A stretch of 39,800 nt of DNA, taken from contig RECJ01000112.1 of NCBI GenBank assembly GCA_007694115.1, forward strand, positions 1-39,800. Reading direction: 5' to 3'. Positions 8,826 through 17,849 of this stretch are shown here, piece by piece (positions within the stretch are counted from its first letter, which is position 1; every line of letters begins with the position of its first letter). Position numbers and translations under genes: made by a program. The notes under the pieces are model-generated. The model was given only the letters and a program-made list of their open reading frames with translations. It searched no databases and was not told the origin of the DNA. The stretch comes from Leptolyngbya sp. DLM2.Bin27 (lineage in GTDB: Bacteria > Cyanobacteriota > Cyanobacteriia > Phormidesmidales > Phormidesmidaceae).

Positions 8826-9911
8826 TTGGCTCCCCCTATGACCCCACCCTGGGCAAGACCAGCGCATGCGATTGCATCCCTGGCTCAAAACGTTCAAACC
8901 TTGTCGCTGCTGGGGTTATTAATCCTGGCCACCGGCTGTTCGAGCCTGCCTAGCTCTGTCACGGGCGACGCCACGGGGCCAGAAACAGCAGCCGATACTA
9001 GTCTAGAAACCCAAAGCTCTGCCCCAGCAGTCGTGCAAGCCCCAGATGACCCCTGGCCGCAGCGCTACAGCCGGGCCTTAGACCAGGGCATGGCGGCGGC
9101 GGTGGCGACCCAAACCGCCCAGTCGGCCAGCGATTGGCGGCAGGTACAGGGGCAGTGGCAAGCGGCGATTGCAACCCTGGCTACGATTCCCACCACCAGC
9201 GACCTGTTTGCCACCGCCCAGCAAAAACGCCAGGAATATGAAAAAAACCTGGCCTACGCCGCCCAGGTGGCCGAGGCTAAAACCCTGCCCACCGCCACGG
9301 TGGTTTCGGTGGGCGACGGCGACACCCTGCGGCTTCAGGGCCAGGGCGGCCCCGTCACCATTCGAGTCGCCTGCATTGACGCGCCCGAGGCTAACCAGGC
9401 CTTTGGCCCCGAGGCTGGGCTGCGGCTGCGGCAGCTGCTCTCGGTGGGGCAGGCGGTAGAAGTGCGGGCGATTGAGCGCGATCGCTACGATCGCACCGTG
9501 GCCGAAATCTACAGCGGCGGTCAGTCGGTCGGTTTGCAGCTGGTGCGCGAGGGCTATGCTGTGGTCTATACCCAGTACCTCGTTGGCTGCGCCGCCACCG
9601 CCAACGACTACCGCCAGGCCGAGGCCGAGGCCCGCACCGCCCGCCGCAATTTTTGGAGCCAGGCCAACCCCACCATGCCCTGGGATTTTCGCCGGGGCGG
9701 CTCATCAAGTGCTCCTGCGACCCCTCCCCCAGCCGCTACGCCAGTTCCAGCCGTTGACCCGAGCAGTTTTCCTGCCTGTGTCGCCACCGACTGCAATTGC
9801 AGCGACTTTGCCACGTGGGAGCAAGCCCAGGCGGTGTTAGACGCGTTCCCCGGCGACCCCCACCGGCTGGATGGCGACAATGACGGCATTGCCTGCGAGA
9901 GACTGCGCTAG
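8826..9911 (+). CDS. Thermonuclease-family (SNase-like) lipoprotein with C-terminal Excalibur domain
   Basis: [10 protein letters not shown] lipobox; [30 protein letters not shown]...; C-terminal [37 protein letters not shown]. Start 8826 or 8838. Confidence 0.9.
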   Translation: MAPPMTPPWARPAHAIASLAQNVQTLSLLGLLILATGCSSLPSSVTGDATGPETAADTSLETQSSAPAVVQAPDDPWPQRYSRALDQGMAAAVATQTAQSASDWRQVQGQWQAAIATLATIPTTSDLFATAQQKRQEYEKNLAYAAQVAEAKTLPTATVVSVGDGDTLRLQGQGGPVTIRVACIDAPEANQAFGPEAGLRLRQLLSVGQAVEVRAIERDRYDRTVAEIYSGGQSVGLQLVREGYAVVYTQYLVGCAATANDYRQAEAEARTARRNFWSQANPTMPWDFRRGGSSSAPATPPPAATPVPAVDPSSFPACVATDCNCSDFATWEQAQAVLDAFPGDPHRLDGDNDGIACERLR

Positions 9912-9969
9912 GGGGCGGGCAAGCCCAATTTTGTTGGCTGTGGGGTGCGATCGCACCACCCAGAAAGGC

Positions 9970-10239
9970 TCACTGTTGCACCCACCGGGTGAGCACTCGC
10001 ATGAGTTTGCCAGAGCTGTGGGGCATGGGGCGGCTCCACTCGTTGATGTGGGCAAAGCCGCGCAGGTGCAGGTTTTGGATGATTGTTTCAATGCCCTGGG
10101 CGCTGCCAATCACCATGAGTTGCACGGGTTCGCGGCTGGCGGCGGTGGGCTCGGTGGGTTCGGTGGGCTGGGGCATGGTAGTAGCGGGGAGAAAGGCGGA
10201 GTGGCGAAGGTGGATGGAAGCAGGATCAGGTTGAGACAT
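9970..10239 (-). CDS. Small conserved cyanobacterial hypothetical protein
   Basis: EPVQLMVIGSAQGIETIIQNLHLRGFAHINEWSRPMPHSSGKLMRVLTRW has a globular, coding-like composition. Confidence 0.7.
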   Translation of the reverse strand: MSQPDPASIHLRHSAFLPATTMPQPTEPTEPTAASREPVQLMVIGSAQGIETIIQNLHLRGFAHINEWSRPMPHSSGKLMRVLTRWVQQ

Positions 10240-10331
10240 AGGGTAGAGTATGTTGACGCTCTGGCAGCATAACTCAATGCTGACAGGTTGGCAACATAGA
10301 CGAGCCTAGCTCTCTCTGCCAAAATTTGGCC

Positions 10332-10553
10332 ATGGGAAGGGCAGGCAGCGCACTACGGCAGGTTTTGGAGACTTACGGCATTAGCCAAAACAAGTTGGCG
10401 GTGACGATGGGCACAGACCGCTCTAATGTGAACCGCTGGGTGAAAGAGCTACGCGACCCAGCCGGGGACGTGATTTTTGAGATTAAGGAGGCTCTAAAGC
10501 AGATCAATCAAGACGCCGCTGATGAGTTTGTTCGTTTATATATGTGCAACTAG
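10332..10553 (+). CDS. Small HTH (XRE/Cro-like) DNA-binding protein
   Basis: LRQVLETYGISQNKLAVTMGTDRSNVNRWVKELRDPAGDVIFEIKEALKQI. Confidence 0.85.
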   Translation: MGRAGSALRQVLETYGISQNKLAVTMGTDRSNVNRWVKELRDPAGDVIFEIKEALKQINQDAADEFVRLYMCN

Positions 10554-10888
10554 GAACATGCGCTTTAGCAATCCAAGACAAAGTACTTAAAGTCTTAATT
10601 CGAAAATTAGATGGTGAATATTGCTGAGTATTTGAGCTTACTCGTCGACTCTAATTATCTTGTCCAAAAGGCAGTTGGAAGTCTAATATTTTAGTTAAGC
10701 TAATTTCTTTATTTGATCACATAAGCAGGTGCTGCGGCGAAGATTTTAAAATTTTTTAGCAGGCGAACTATGGAAATGTGGAAGAAAAGTAATGCTTGAG
10801 CCTTATTAATTAAAGATTAAATAATTATCAGAACCAGCGCCTAGTTCAACGTGTTATTAGCTATCATATTAACCAAAGAATCTTCAAA

Positions 10889-11821
10889 ATGTCCATAATA
10901 TCTTTCATAACAACCATAGCAAGTTTAATTTCTATTCCTTTAGCCATATATTTTTACGTCAAGCCAAGGTCGAGGAAAAAGAGAATTGTGTATGGATTTA
11001 GGTCAGTTGGTCTGCTCCCGAGTCCACCAAGTTTTACAGATCTCCAGATCACCTACAAAGGTCAAGAAATAAAATCCCTTTATATGACTAGAGTGGCCCT
11101 TTGGAATGCTGGCGATGATGTTATAAAGGGGAAAGATGATATTTATCCAGAAGATCAACTAAGAATTACTTTTGAGAACCCAACTCTAAACATTGAATGT
11201 AAGCTCCTATATGTTTCTGGTAAGGGAGAAAGGATACGTCCTAGCTTTTATCCAAAAAATAATGGTTCGCTGCCAGAAGGTATTTTAATTGAGTTTGATT
11301 TTCTAGATCAAAGGGAAGGATTGGTGCTTCAAATAATGCACCAAAGTTCCCGGCAAAATCTTGTTATTGAAGGTAAAATGATAAGCCCCCACCAAAATAA
11401 AATCAGCGAATTAAAAATGGGGGATGAAGACTTTAGGGGAAATGCCTTAACTTCCACTGTAGGTGCATTTAGTGTGCCACTAGTCTTCCTGCTTGGTATT
11501 ATTTCCCTGGCAGTTTTTGGAAGTACTTCCATGTTTTTTTTGGGCCACTTGTCTAGTTTTTTGGGACTTATTTCGGCAGAAGATTTCGCCTTAATAATGA
11601 ATGGAGATGATTCTGTCGTGAGTCGAGAAAGAGATACTTTGGTTGCGGCCTCTATAATAACTGCTTCGTTATTCACTGTATTTATGGCATCTAAAGCTTT
11701 CGATTATTTTGCAAGGAAAACTCGGGATATTGTGAAGGCATCTTTGAGTGTAGAGTCTGAGCTGCTAGAAGTTTTTCAGGATTCTACTTGGTCTTTAAAT
11801 GGTCAAGATATCTTGAGATGA
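10889..11821 (+). CDS. Hypothetical membrane protein in an AT-rich segment
   Basis: 310-aa ORF; N-terminal TM segment and two further C-terminal hydrophobic segments; composition differs from neighbours. Confidence 0.75.
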   Translation: MSIISFITTIASLISIPLAIYFYVKPRSRKKRIVYGFRSVGLLPSPPSFTDLQITYKGQEIKSLYMTRVALWNAGDDVIKGKDDIYPEDQLRITFENPTLNIECKLLYVSGKGERIRPSFYPKNNGSLPEGILIEFDFLDQREGLVLQIMHQSSRQNLVIEGKMISPHQNKISELKMGDEDFRGNALTSTVGAFSVPLVFLLGIISLAVFGSTSMFFLGHLSSFLGLISAEDFALIMNGDDSVVSRERDTLVAASIITASLFTVFMASKAFDYFARKTRDIVKASLSVESELLEVFQDSTWSLNGQDILR

Positions 11822-12074
11822 ATATGGCGGCATCAGGGTTGACGAGGATATCTCGCTGCGGCTCTCCTGAGCTATAACTTAATGACCAGTTTGCCTGAGT
11901 TGTAGCTGAGAAGAGCATCTTTCCGGGCAGCTGTTTCGAGTCAGCCGCCCTGTTTAATTGAGATTGGTCATAGACATAGATTAAAGCCGCGATCGCAAAT
12001 ACCTCGGCAACCCAGCCGTAAACACAGTCTCCGCACTCAGCACCCTCTACCCGAGAGATACAGCGTCAACAGAG

Positions 12075-12761
12075 CTATGGCTGCTCTGCGATCGCAGCTT
12101 CAGAACTCCCAAAAAACTTTGGCAACAGCAACCCCGATCGCGCCTTGTAGTCGGCAAACTCAGGATAACGCGACAGAGACTTGTCTTTTTTCAACATATT
12201 GGGCACAAACACCACCGCCCCAAACAGTCCCAAAAAAGCAAAGGGCAACCAGTGCATCGCCAGCATGGCAAAAGACAAATAGATCAAGATTTCGCCCAGG
12301 TAGTTGGTATTGCGGCAGCGGGCAAAAAAACCTTCGGTAATTAGCCCTGCCTGATACTTGAGGGTGAAATATTTTTGGGCATCGCTGGCGTAGTGCAGAA
12401 AAATGCCCAGCAGGTTGAGGGCGATCGCCGCTGCCACCAGCGGTAGCGGCGGCTCTACCCCCCGGCTAATCAGCAAAAAGGGAGCCATCCAGTACAGACC
12501 GAGCATGCCAAAGGTCAACAGCCCTGTCGCGATGGGCAGGGTTTGCTCCCACTGCTTGTCGGGGTACAGGCGATCTTTTAGCAGCCACAGCAGGCCGTAG
12601 GTGCCGTGGAGTGACAGATAGACCCATGGCCCCAGGCCAAAATTTTGGTAAACCACCATCAGGGCCACGATAAAAAAGGCCGTAGTGCCCTTATGGAGGT
12701 TGATAACGTGCTTTAGTTTCATCGTCGTGCCCTGGAATACCTCACTATCGTAGCGATTCAA
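12075..12761 (-). CDS. DUF1295 / steroid-reductase-like or isoprenylcysteine carboxyl methyltransferase-like membrane protein
   Basis: TM segments followed by RCRNTNYLGEILIYLSFA...YPEFADYKARSGLLLPKFF, typical of the ICMT/DUF1295 superfamily. Confidence 0.8.
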   Translation of the reverse strand: MNRYDSEVFQGTTMKLKHVINLHKGTTAFFIVALMVVYQNFGLGPWVYLSLHGTYGLLWLLKDRLYPDKQWEQTLPIATGLLTFGMLGLYWMAPFLLISRGVEPPLPLVAAAIALNLLGIFLHYASDAQKYFTLKYQAGLITEGFFARCRNTNYLGEILIYLSFAMLAMHWLPFAFLGLFGAVVFVPNMLKKDKSLSRYPEFADYKARSGLLLPKFFGSSEAAIAEQP

Positions 12762-12765
12762 GCGA

Positions 12766-14166
12766 TCAAAATCTTCGCCGTCGGGTGCGCCGCCAGTTAA
12801 ACCAATTTTCGGCCCAGTCGCGTCGCCAGGTGCCCTGGTGCCAGCGCTGCCGCTGCCAACTATCCACCATAGCGGGAACCATAGCCGCCAGGCTAGGCGC
12901 TAGGCTAGGCACCCGCTCAAGCCGCTGCAGCGGAAGGCGCTGTTGGACGGCCAACGCCACCGTGTGCATTAGCTCGCTGGCCCCAGGGCCGCAGATCTGC
13001 GCCCCCAGAATCTGGCCATCATCCCCCACCACCCAGCGGCAAAAGCCGGTAATGTCGTCGCCGTAGTGGGCCTTAAGCACCTGGCCAAAGGGCACCTGCA
13101 CCACAGTGGCGGTGCTGCCATACCAGCGGCGGGCCTGGGCGGCGGTGAGGCCCAGCCGCGCATACTCTGGCGTGGTGTGCAGCAGGGCCGGGCGGTTGAG
13201 CGGCGAAAACTTGCGCCAGGGCAGGTAGAGCAGGTTGCGCAGGGCGATCGCCACATCTTGGTGATCGCTGGTCTCGGCCCAGTCGCCCCCCAGCACCGGG
13301 CCGCAGGCAAACACACGGGGGTGGGCAGTGGCCAAGCGGTCATCCACCGGCACCAGGGTGGTGTTGCCGTGGCTGGTGTGGGGCTGAATGCCGACGCGGC
13401 TGAGGTTTAACCCCTCTAGGCTGGGGTGGGTAGCGGTAGCCAGCACCAGCGCTGCTGCCCTGAGCGGCTCTCCACTGGCTAGTGCCAGGTCAAAGCCGCC
13501 TTTGTAGTGAATGGCGTCGAGTCGAGTGCCGAGTTGCAGCGTTACCCCGGCGGCTTCGAGCAGGGCGGCAACAAAGGCGGCCAGATCGACATCTTCGGTG
13601 GGCAGCAGTCGGTCGCCTCGGCTCACCAGCGTGGTGGCGGTGCCGAGGTGGGCCAGGGCTTGGGCTAGTGCGATCGCAGTGCCGCTGCGCCCCAGCACAA
13701 TTGCCGACTCAGGCAGAGCCTCTAGCTTCAGCAGCGTATCGAGGGTGCAGTAGGGCGTCTCGGCTAACCCTGGAATGTCGGGGATAGTCACCTCGGTGCC
13801 GGGGGCCAGCAGGTAGCCGCGCGATCGCAGCCGACGAGTCAAGGTTGTCACCGCCAGTTGGGGGCGTGGGCTAAACTGCCCCGGCTCCAGCACCACATCC
13901 ACCCCCCGGATGGCCAAGCCATCGAGGCCGAGGTGGGGATAAGCCACCGCTTTGAGGGCGCTGATCTGATTGCTCAAGCTGCCCCAGCCAGACGTATTTG
14001 CCGCCCCAGCCAAAGCTGTCAGCCCAACCTGACGGCCAATTTGCCGATCCACCGCTCCCGGTGGCTCAACTAGGGCTACCCGTGCCCCCTCTCGGGCCGC
14101 CAGGGCCGCCGCCGCCCGCCCCTGCACCGTACCGCCGAGCACCACTGCATCATAGTCAACGGTCAT
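12766..14166 (-). CDS. FAD-dependent pyridine nucleotide-disulfide oxidoreductase (mercuric reductase/lipoamide dehydrogenase-like)
   Basis: MTVDYDAVVLGGTVQGRAAAALAAREGARVALVEP; SAIVLGRSGTAIALAQALAHLGTATTLVSRGDRLL; C-terminal dimerisation domain. Upstream extension of the ORF is repeat DNA. Confidence 0.85.
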   Translation of the reverse strand: MTVDYDAVVLGGTVQGRAAAALAAREGARVALVEPPGAVDRQIGRQVGLTALAGAANTSGWGSLSNQISALKAVAYPHLGLDGLAIRGVDVVLEPGQFSPRPQLAVTTLTRRLRSRGYLLAPGTEVTIPDIPGLAETPYCTLDTLLKLEALPESAIVLGRSGTAIALAQALAHLGTATTLVSRGDRLLPTEDVDLAAFVAALLEAAGVTLQLGTRLDAIHYKGGFDLALASGEPLRAAALVLATATHPSLEGLNLSRVGIQPHTSHGNTTLVPVDDRLATAHPRVFACGPVLGGDWAETSDHQDVAIALRNLLYLPWRKFSPLNRPALLHTTPEYARLGLTAAQARRWYGSTATVVQVPFGQVLKAHYGDDITGFCRWVVGDDGQILGAQICGPGASELMHTVALAVQQRLPLQRLERVPSLAPSLAAMVPAMVDSWQRQRWHQGTWRRDWAENWFNWRRTRRRRF

Positions 14167-14376
14167 GGGTTCCCTGTCGCCTGTTTCCCATGAGTGTAGC
14201 GGAGTCGGTGATTGGGTGGGTGGGTGAGTGAGTGGGTGGGTGAGGGAAGGAAAATTTTCTTCTTTACCCACCCCATCTACCCACCTAGCCCCTTTATCTA
14301 GATGAAAATTTCTCCCCCACCCCGATGAGCCGTAGCCTTGCAGGTAAGATCGAAGGCAAAGCAGTATGGGCGCGCC

Positions 14377-16032
14377 ATGACAGCCAGCACCTCGACTCCC
14401 GAGTTGAGTCCACCAATTACCGACTTCTCAGACTTTGCTCCGACCGAAATCACTCGCGATCGCATCTTGGCCGCCATTGACGTGGGCACCAACTCAATTC
14501 ACATGGTGGTGGTCAAAATTCAGCCCGATCTGCCCGCCTTCACCATTGTGGACCGTGAAAAAGAGACCGTGCGCCTGGGCGACTTCAACGAGACCACCGG
14601 CGGCCTGTCCGAGGCGGCCATGGATCGGGCGATCAAGGCGCTGAAGCGCTGCTGTGCGATCGCCAGCAGCCTCAAGGCCGAAGACGTCGTGGCCGTCGCC
14701 ACCAGCGCCGTGCGCGAGGCCAGCAACGGCAGCGAGTTTATCGATCGGGTCTACAAAGAAGTGGGCCTAGCGATCAACTTGATCTCAGGTGCCGAAGAGG
14801 CCCGCCGCATCTACCTGGGCGTGCTCTCGGGCGTGGAGTTTAACGGTCAGCCCCACGCCATCATCGACATCGGCGGCGGCTCCACCGAGCTGATTTTGGG
14901 CACGGGCGAGCCCCACCGCTTTCTCAGCAGCACCAAGGTCGGGGCCGTGCGCCTCACCGCCCAGATGGTCTCCACCGACCCGATCTCAGACATCGAATTT
15001 ACCGCCCTGCGGGCCTACGTGCGGGGCATGCTTGAGTCAAACACCACCGGGTTAAAGGGGCACCTCACCGACGCCGAGCCGATGCAGCTGATGGGCACCT
15101 CGGGCACCATCGAGTGCCTGGCGGCTCAGATCGCCACCGAGCGTCTGGGTCTGGTGCCCGACCCGCTCAACGGGTTTCAAATGACCTACGACGAGATCTC
15201 GCGGCTGGTAGAGACCCTGCGGCAGTCAACCTACGCCGAGCGGCTAGACATGCCCGAGATGTCGCCCCGACGGGCCGAGATCATTGTGGCGGGGGCGGTG
15301 ATTTTGCATGAGGCCATGGGGTTGCTCAACGCTGAGAGCATCACCATTTGCGAACGCGCCCTGCGAGAAGGGGTCGTCGTCGACTGGATGCTGATCCACG
15401 GTCTGATCGAAGACCGCATGCAGTTTCAAAAGTCGGTGCGCCAGCGCAATGTGCTCAAAACCGCCAAAAAGTATAAAGTGCACCTCGACCGCTCCCAGCG
15501 GGTGGCCCAGTTTGCCATGGATCTGTTTGAGCAAACCCGAGACAGTCTGCACACCTGGGGCAATTTAGAAAAAGAGCTGCTCTGGGCGGCGGCCATTCTC
15601 CACAACTGCGGCCACTTTATTAGCCATTCGTCGCACCACAAGCATTCTTACTATCTGATCCGCCACGGAGAGCTGCTGGGCTACACCGAAACCGAGCTAG
15701 AGACCATCGCCAACATCGCCCGCTACCACCGCAAGAGCGCCCCCAAGAAAAAACACGACAACTACAGCAACCTGCCCACCCGCTACCATCGGCAGATGGT
15801 CACCCACCTCAGCGCCCTGCTGCGCCTGGCGGTGGCCCTCGACCGCCGGGGCATCGGGGCGGTCAAAAGTGTTCACTGTCACTTTGATGCCGACGCCCAC
15901 GTGCTCAACATGGAGGTCAAAGCCGCCAACGCCAGCGACGACTGCGCCTCTGAGCTGTGGAATTTAGACTACAAAAAAGACTATTTCGAGCAGGTGTTTG
16001 AGGTGCAGCTCTCAGCCCGACTAGTCACCTAA
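14377..16032 (+). CDS. Ppx/GppA phosphatase (exopolyphosphatase / pppGpp phosphatase)
   Basis: AAIDVGTNSIHMVVVKI...HAIIDIGGGSTELILG...MGTSGTIECLA; C-terminal HD-like region. Confidence 0.95.
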   Translation: MTASTSTPELSPPITDFSDFAPTEITRDRILAAIDVGTNSIHMVVVKIQPDLPAFTIVDREKETVRLGDFNETTGGLSEAAMDRAIKALKRCCAIASSLKAEDVVAVATSAVREASNGSEFIDRVYKEVGLAINLISGAEEARRIYLGVLSGVEFNGQPHAIIDIGGGSTELILGTGEPHRFLSSTKVGAVRLTAQMVSTDPISDIEFTALRAYVRGMLESNTTGLKGHLTDAEPMQLMGTSGTIECLAAQIATERLGLVPDPLNGFQMTYDEISRLVETLRQSTYAERLDMPEMSPRRAEIIVAGAVILHEAMGLLNAESITICERALREGVVVDWMLIHGLIEDRMQFQKSVRQRNVLKTAKKYKVHLDRSQRVAQFAMDLFEQTRDSLHTWGNLEKELLWAAAILHNCGHFISHSSHHKHSYYLIRHGELLGYTETELETIANIARYHRKSAPKKKHDNYSNLPTRYHRQMVTHLSALLRLAVALDRRGIGAVKSVHCHFDADAHVLNMEVKAANASDDCASELWNLDYKKDYFEQVFEVQLSARLVT

Positions 16033-16109
16033 TTCCCAATCCGATTTGGTCAACCCCAGTTCAGCAGCAGCCAACCCGTAGGGGCCAAACATGCTACGCC
16101 CTCAGGTAG

Positions 16110-16129
16110 GGGCGAACGGCGGTTCGCCC
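16110..16129. terminator. Stem-loop between convergent genes, terminator or dispersed repeat
   Basis: GGGCGAAC-GGCG-GTTCGCCC, 8-bp perfect stem. Confidence 0.4.
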
Positions 16130-16190
16130 AGGGGGATCGGGGGCAGTCAAGCAGGATTCGGTATAAACCAGCTATTCCCAAGGCTTGGGG

Positions 16191-16940
16191 CTAGTCCAGT
16201 TGTTGCTGGGGGGGTGGCTCCACCCAGCGCTCAGCCGCTGGGGCGCTGTCGGCTCGACTGCTCGCCTCCTCCAGGGTGAGATCGGGTGTGGCGGTATAAA
16301 AAGGATCTTCTCCCCGAGGCCGCTGGGCATGGCTGTCTTGGGCAGAAGCGTTGGGTTTGGGGCCGATCGCGCTGGCAGAGAAAGCCCCGGTTTCTAGCCC
16401 GTTTGTCGATTCAAGACCGGCTGGGGGGCGTGATCCGGCGGCGGGTTGGCCCGCGATTGTGTCTTCGGTCGCTCGTTGGGTTGGGGCGGGGAGCGGGTTA
16501 CGACTGGCAGCAGGTGCCGTTTTAAGGCGGCGGGGGTCGCCGCTGGGCTTGTCCCGCTGGCGCTGCCGGGGGGGTGAGTCTTTGGTCCAGGCTCGCCAGG
16601 CGGCTCCGGCTCCGGCCAAAAGGCTTTTGGTGCCTGTGTTGAGGGTTTTGGCCTTAGACTGCGCCGAGGTCAGGCTTTGGTTGACCTGCTGCACCACCTG
16701 CCCGGCACCCTGCACCCCTTCGGTGACATCGTCGGTGAGTTCGGTGATCTCTAGCCCGGTGAGGCGAATGGCCTCCAGGGTGGGGGGCAACTCTCGGCCT
16801 AGAGTGTCAAAGAATTTTTCTGCACTGCGGGCGGCTCGCCCCAGCTCGCGCAGGGCGGGGATGGCCACCACTAACACAGCTGTCAAACTGGCGACCACCA
16901 GCAAAAACGATAGGGCTAGCCAAAACAGCGGGTCAGCCAA
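16191..16940 (-). CDS. DUF948-like membrane-anchored protein
   Basis: N-terminal TM, then ALRELGRAARSAEKFFDTLGRELPPTLEAIRLTGLEITELTDDVTEGVQGAGQVVQQVNQSL. Confidence 0.7.
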   Translation of the reverse strand: MADPLFWLALSFLLVVASLTAVLVVAIPALRELGRAARSAEKFFDTLGRELPPTLEAIRLTGLEITELTDDVTEGVQGAGQVVQQVNQSLTSAQSKAKTLNTGTKSLLAGAGAAWRAWTKDSPPRQRQRDKPSGDPRRLKTAPAASRNPLPAPTQRATEDTIAGQPAAGSRPPAGLESTNGLETGAFSASAIGPKPNASAQDSHAQRPRGEDPFYTATPDLTLEEASSRADSAPAAERWVEPPPQQQLD

Positions 16941-16951
16941 AATTAATCCTC

Positions 16952-17287
16952 CTACTCTTGGGCAGACCCATTGCTGGCCAAGGAAGACGACTGGCTCAGG
17001 TTCTCGTACTCTTGGCGACTGGCCTCTTGGCCAGCGGCGATCGCATCGCGCAGCCGATCGAGGGTGTGTTCCCAGTTTACCAAGGCGGTCTCAGATAGGC
17101 GATCGGCCTGAAGGTATACTGACGTGGACAGATCTTCTACCAGCTCAGGTAGGGCATCAGCCGATTTTCTTAAAATTCGGCGGGTCTCACGTCCGGTGCG
17201 AGGAGCCACGAGCAGGCCCGCCACCGCCCCCATGGCCGCCCCCAGTACTAGGCCACCGACGAACCCTCCCGATTGCTTGTCGCTCAT
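16952..17287 (-). CDS. YtxH domain protein
   Basis: FVGGLVLGAAMGAVAGLLVAPRTGRETRRILRKSADALPELVEDL. Confidence 0.85.
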   Translation of the reverse strand: MSDKQSGGFVGGLVLGAAMGAVAGLLVAPRTGRETRRILRKSADALPELVEDLSTSVYLQADRLSETALVNWEHTLDRLRDAIAAGQEASRQEYENLSQSSSLASNGSAQE

Positions 17288-17368
17288 GGTGTTGACTTCT
17301 CTATGGGTATCCGAGCTGGACTAGGTGTCTGAACCGCGATGGCTGGCGAATCGGCGGTTAGAGCCATA

Positions 17369-17710
17369 CTACCGTCTTTTAGTGCGCCCCAGCCGTCGCC
17401 GCTGCCCTCCGACTCCGAGCCAGCGGCCCGCCATCGGTAGGTAGCCAACCACCGCCATGATCTGTTCTAGGCGCTGGAGCTGAAGCTGAAGCTGGCCGTA
17501 GCGCAGGCGCAGGGAGGCAGTGCCCGTCTGTCCCCGTAAAATCGCCGGGGGCACTACGTCTTGGTTTAAAATTTTGAAGGCTTTGTGATCCCAGTTGGTG
17601 AGGGCATCGGCGGCGGCCCCCAGGCTTTTGCTCAGCCGCCACAGCCGCCAGGCCACAAAAAAGCAAAACAGCGCAATGACCAGATTGAGGGTAACGGCAA
17701 CCGCGATCAC
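17369..17710 (-). CDS. Hypothetical protein with N-terminal TM segment
   Basis: MIAVAVTLNLVIALFCFFVAWRLWRLSKSL; same strand and spacing as the YtxH/DUF948 genes. Confidence 0.7.
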   Translation of the reverse strand: MIAVAVTLNLVIALFCFFVAWRLWRLSKSLGAAADALTNWDHKAFKILNQDVVPPAILRGQTGTASLRLRYGQLQLQLQRLEQIMAVVGYLPMAGRWLGVGGQRRRLGRTKRR

Positions 17711-17743
17711 AATTTTCGCCCTATTCTTTTAACTTGGCTCAAT

Positions 17744-17791
17744 GATAACGATATTTCGGGATAACGATATTTTGGGATAACGATATTTTGG
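17744..17791. repeat. Three tandem 16-bp repeats, GATAACGATATTTYGG
   Basis: Units at 17744-17759, 17760-17775, 17776-17791; one substitution in unit 1. Confidence 0.97.
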
Positions 17792-17849
17792 CCTGGCGAC
17801 ATTCTCAATCCACTGTGATCTCTCCCGCTGCCCTAAGGATGCTCTGCCG

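Noticed and set aside
14167-14271. Extension MGKEENFPSLTHPLTHPPTQSPTPLHS of the FAD oxidoreductase
   Set aside because: Translated from the GTGGGTGAG repeat DNA; the real N-terminus is MTVDYDAVVLGG.
16351-17295. 314-aa plus-strand ORF
   Set aside because: Antisense across two well-supported minus-strand genes (DUF948-like and YtxH); no domain signature.
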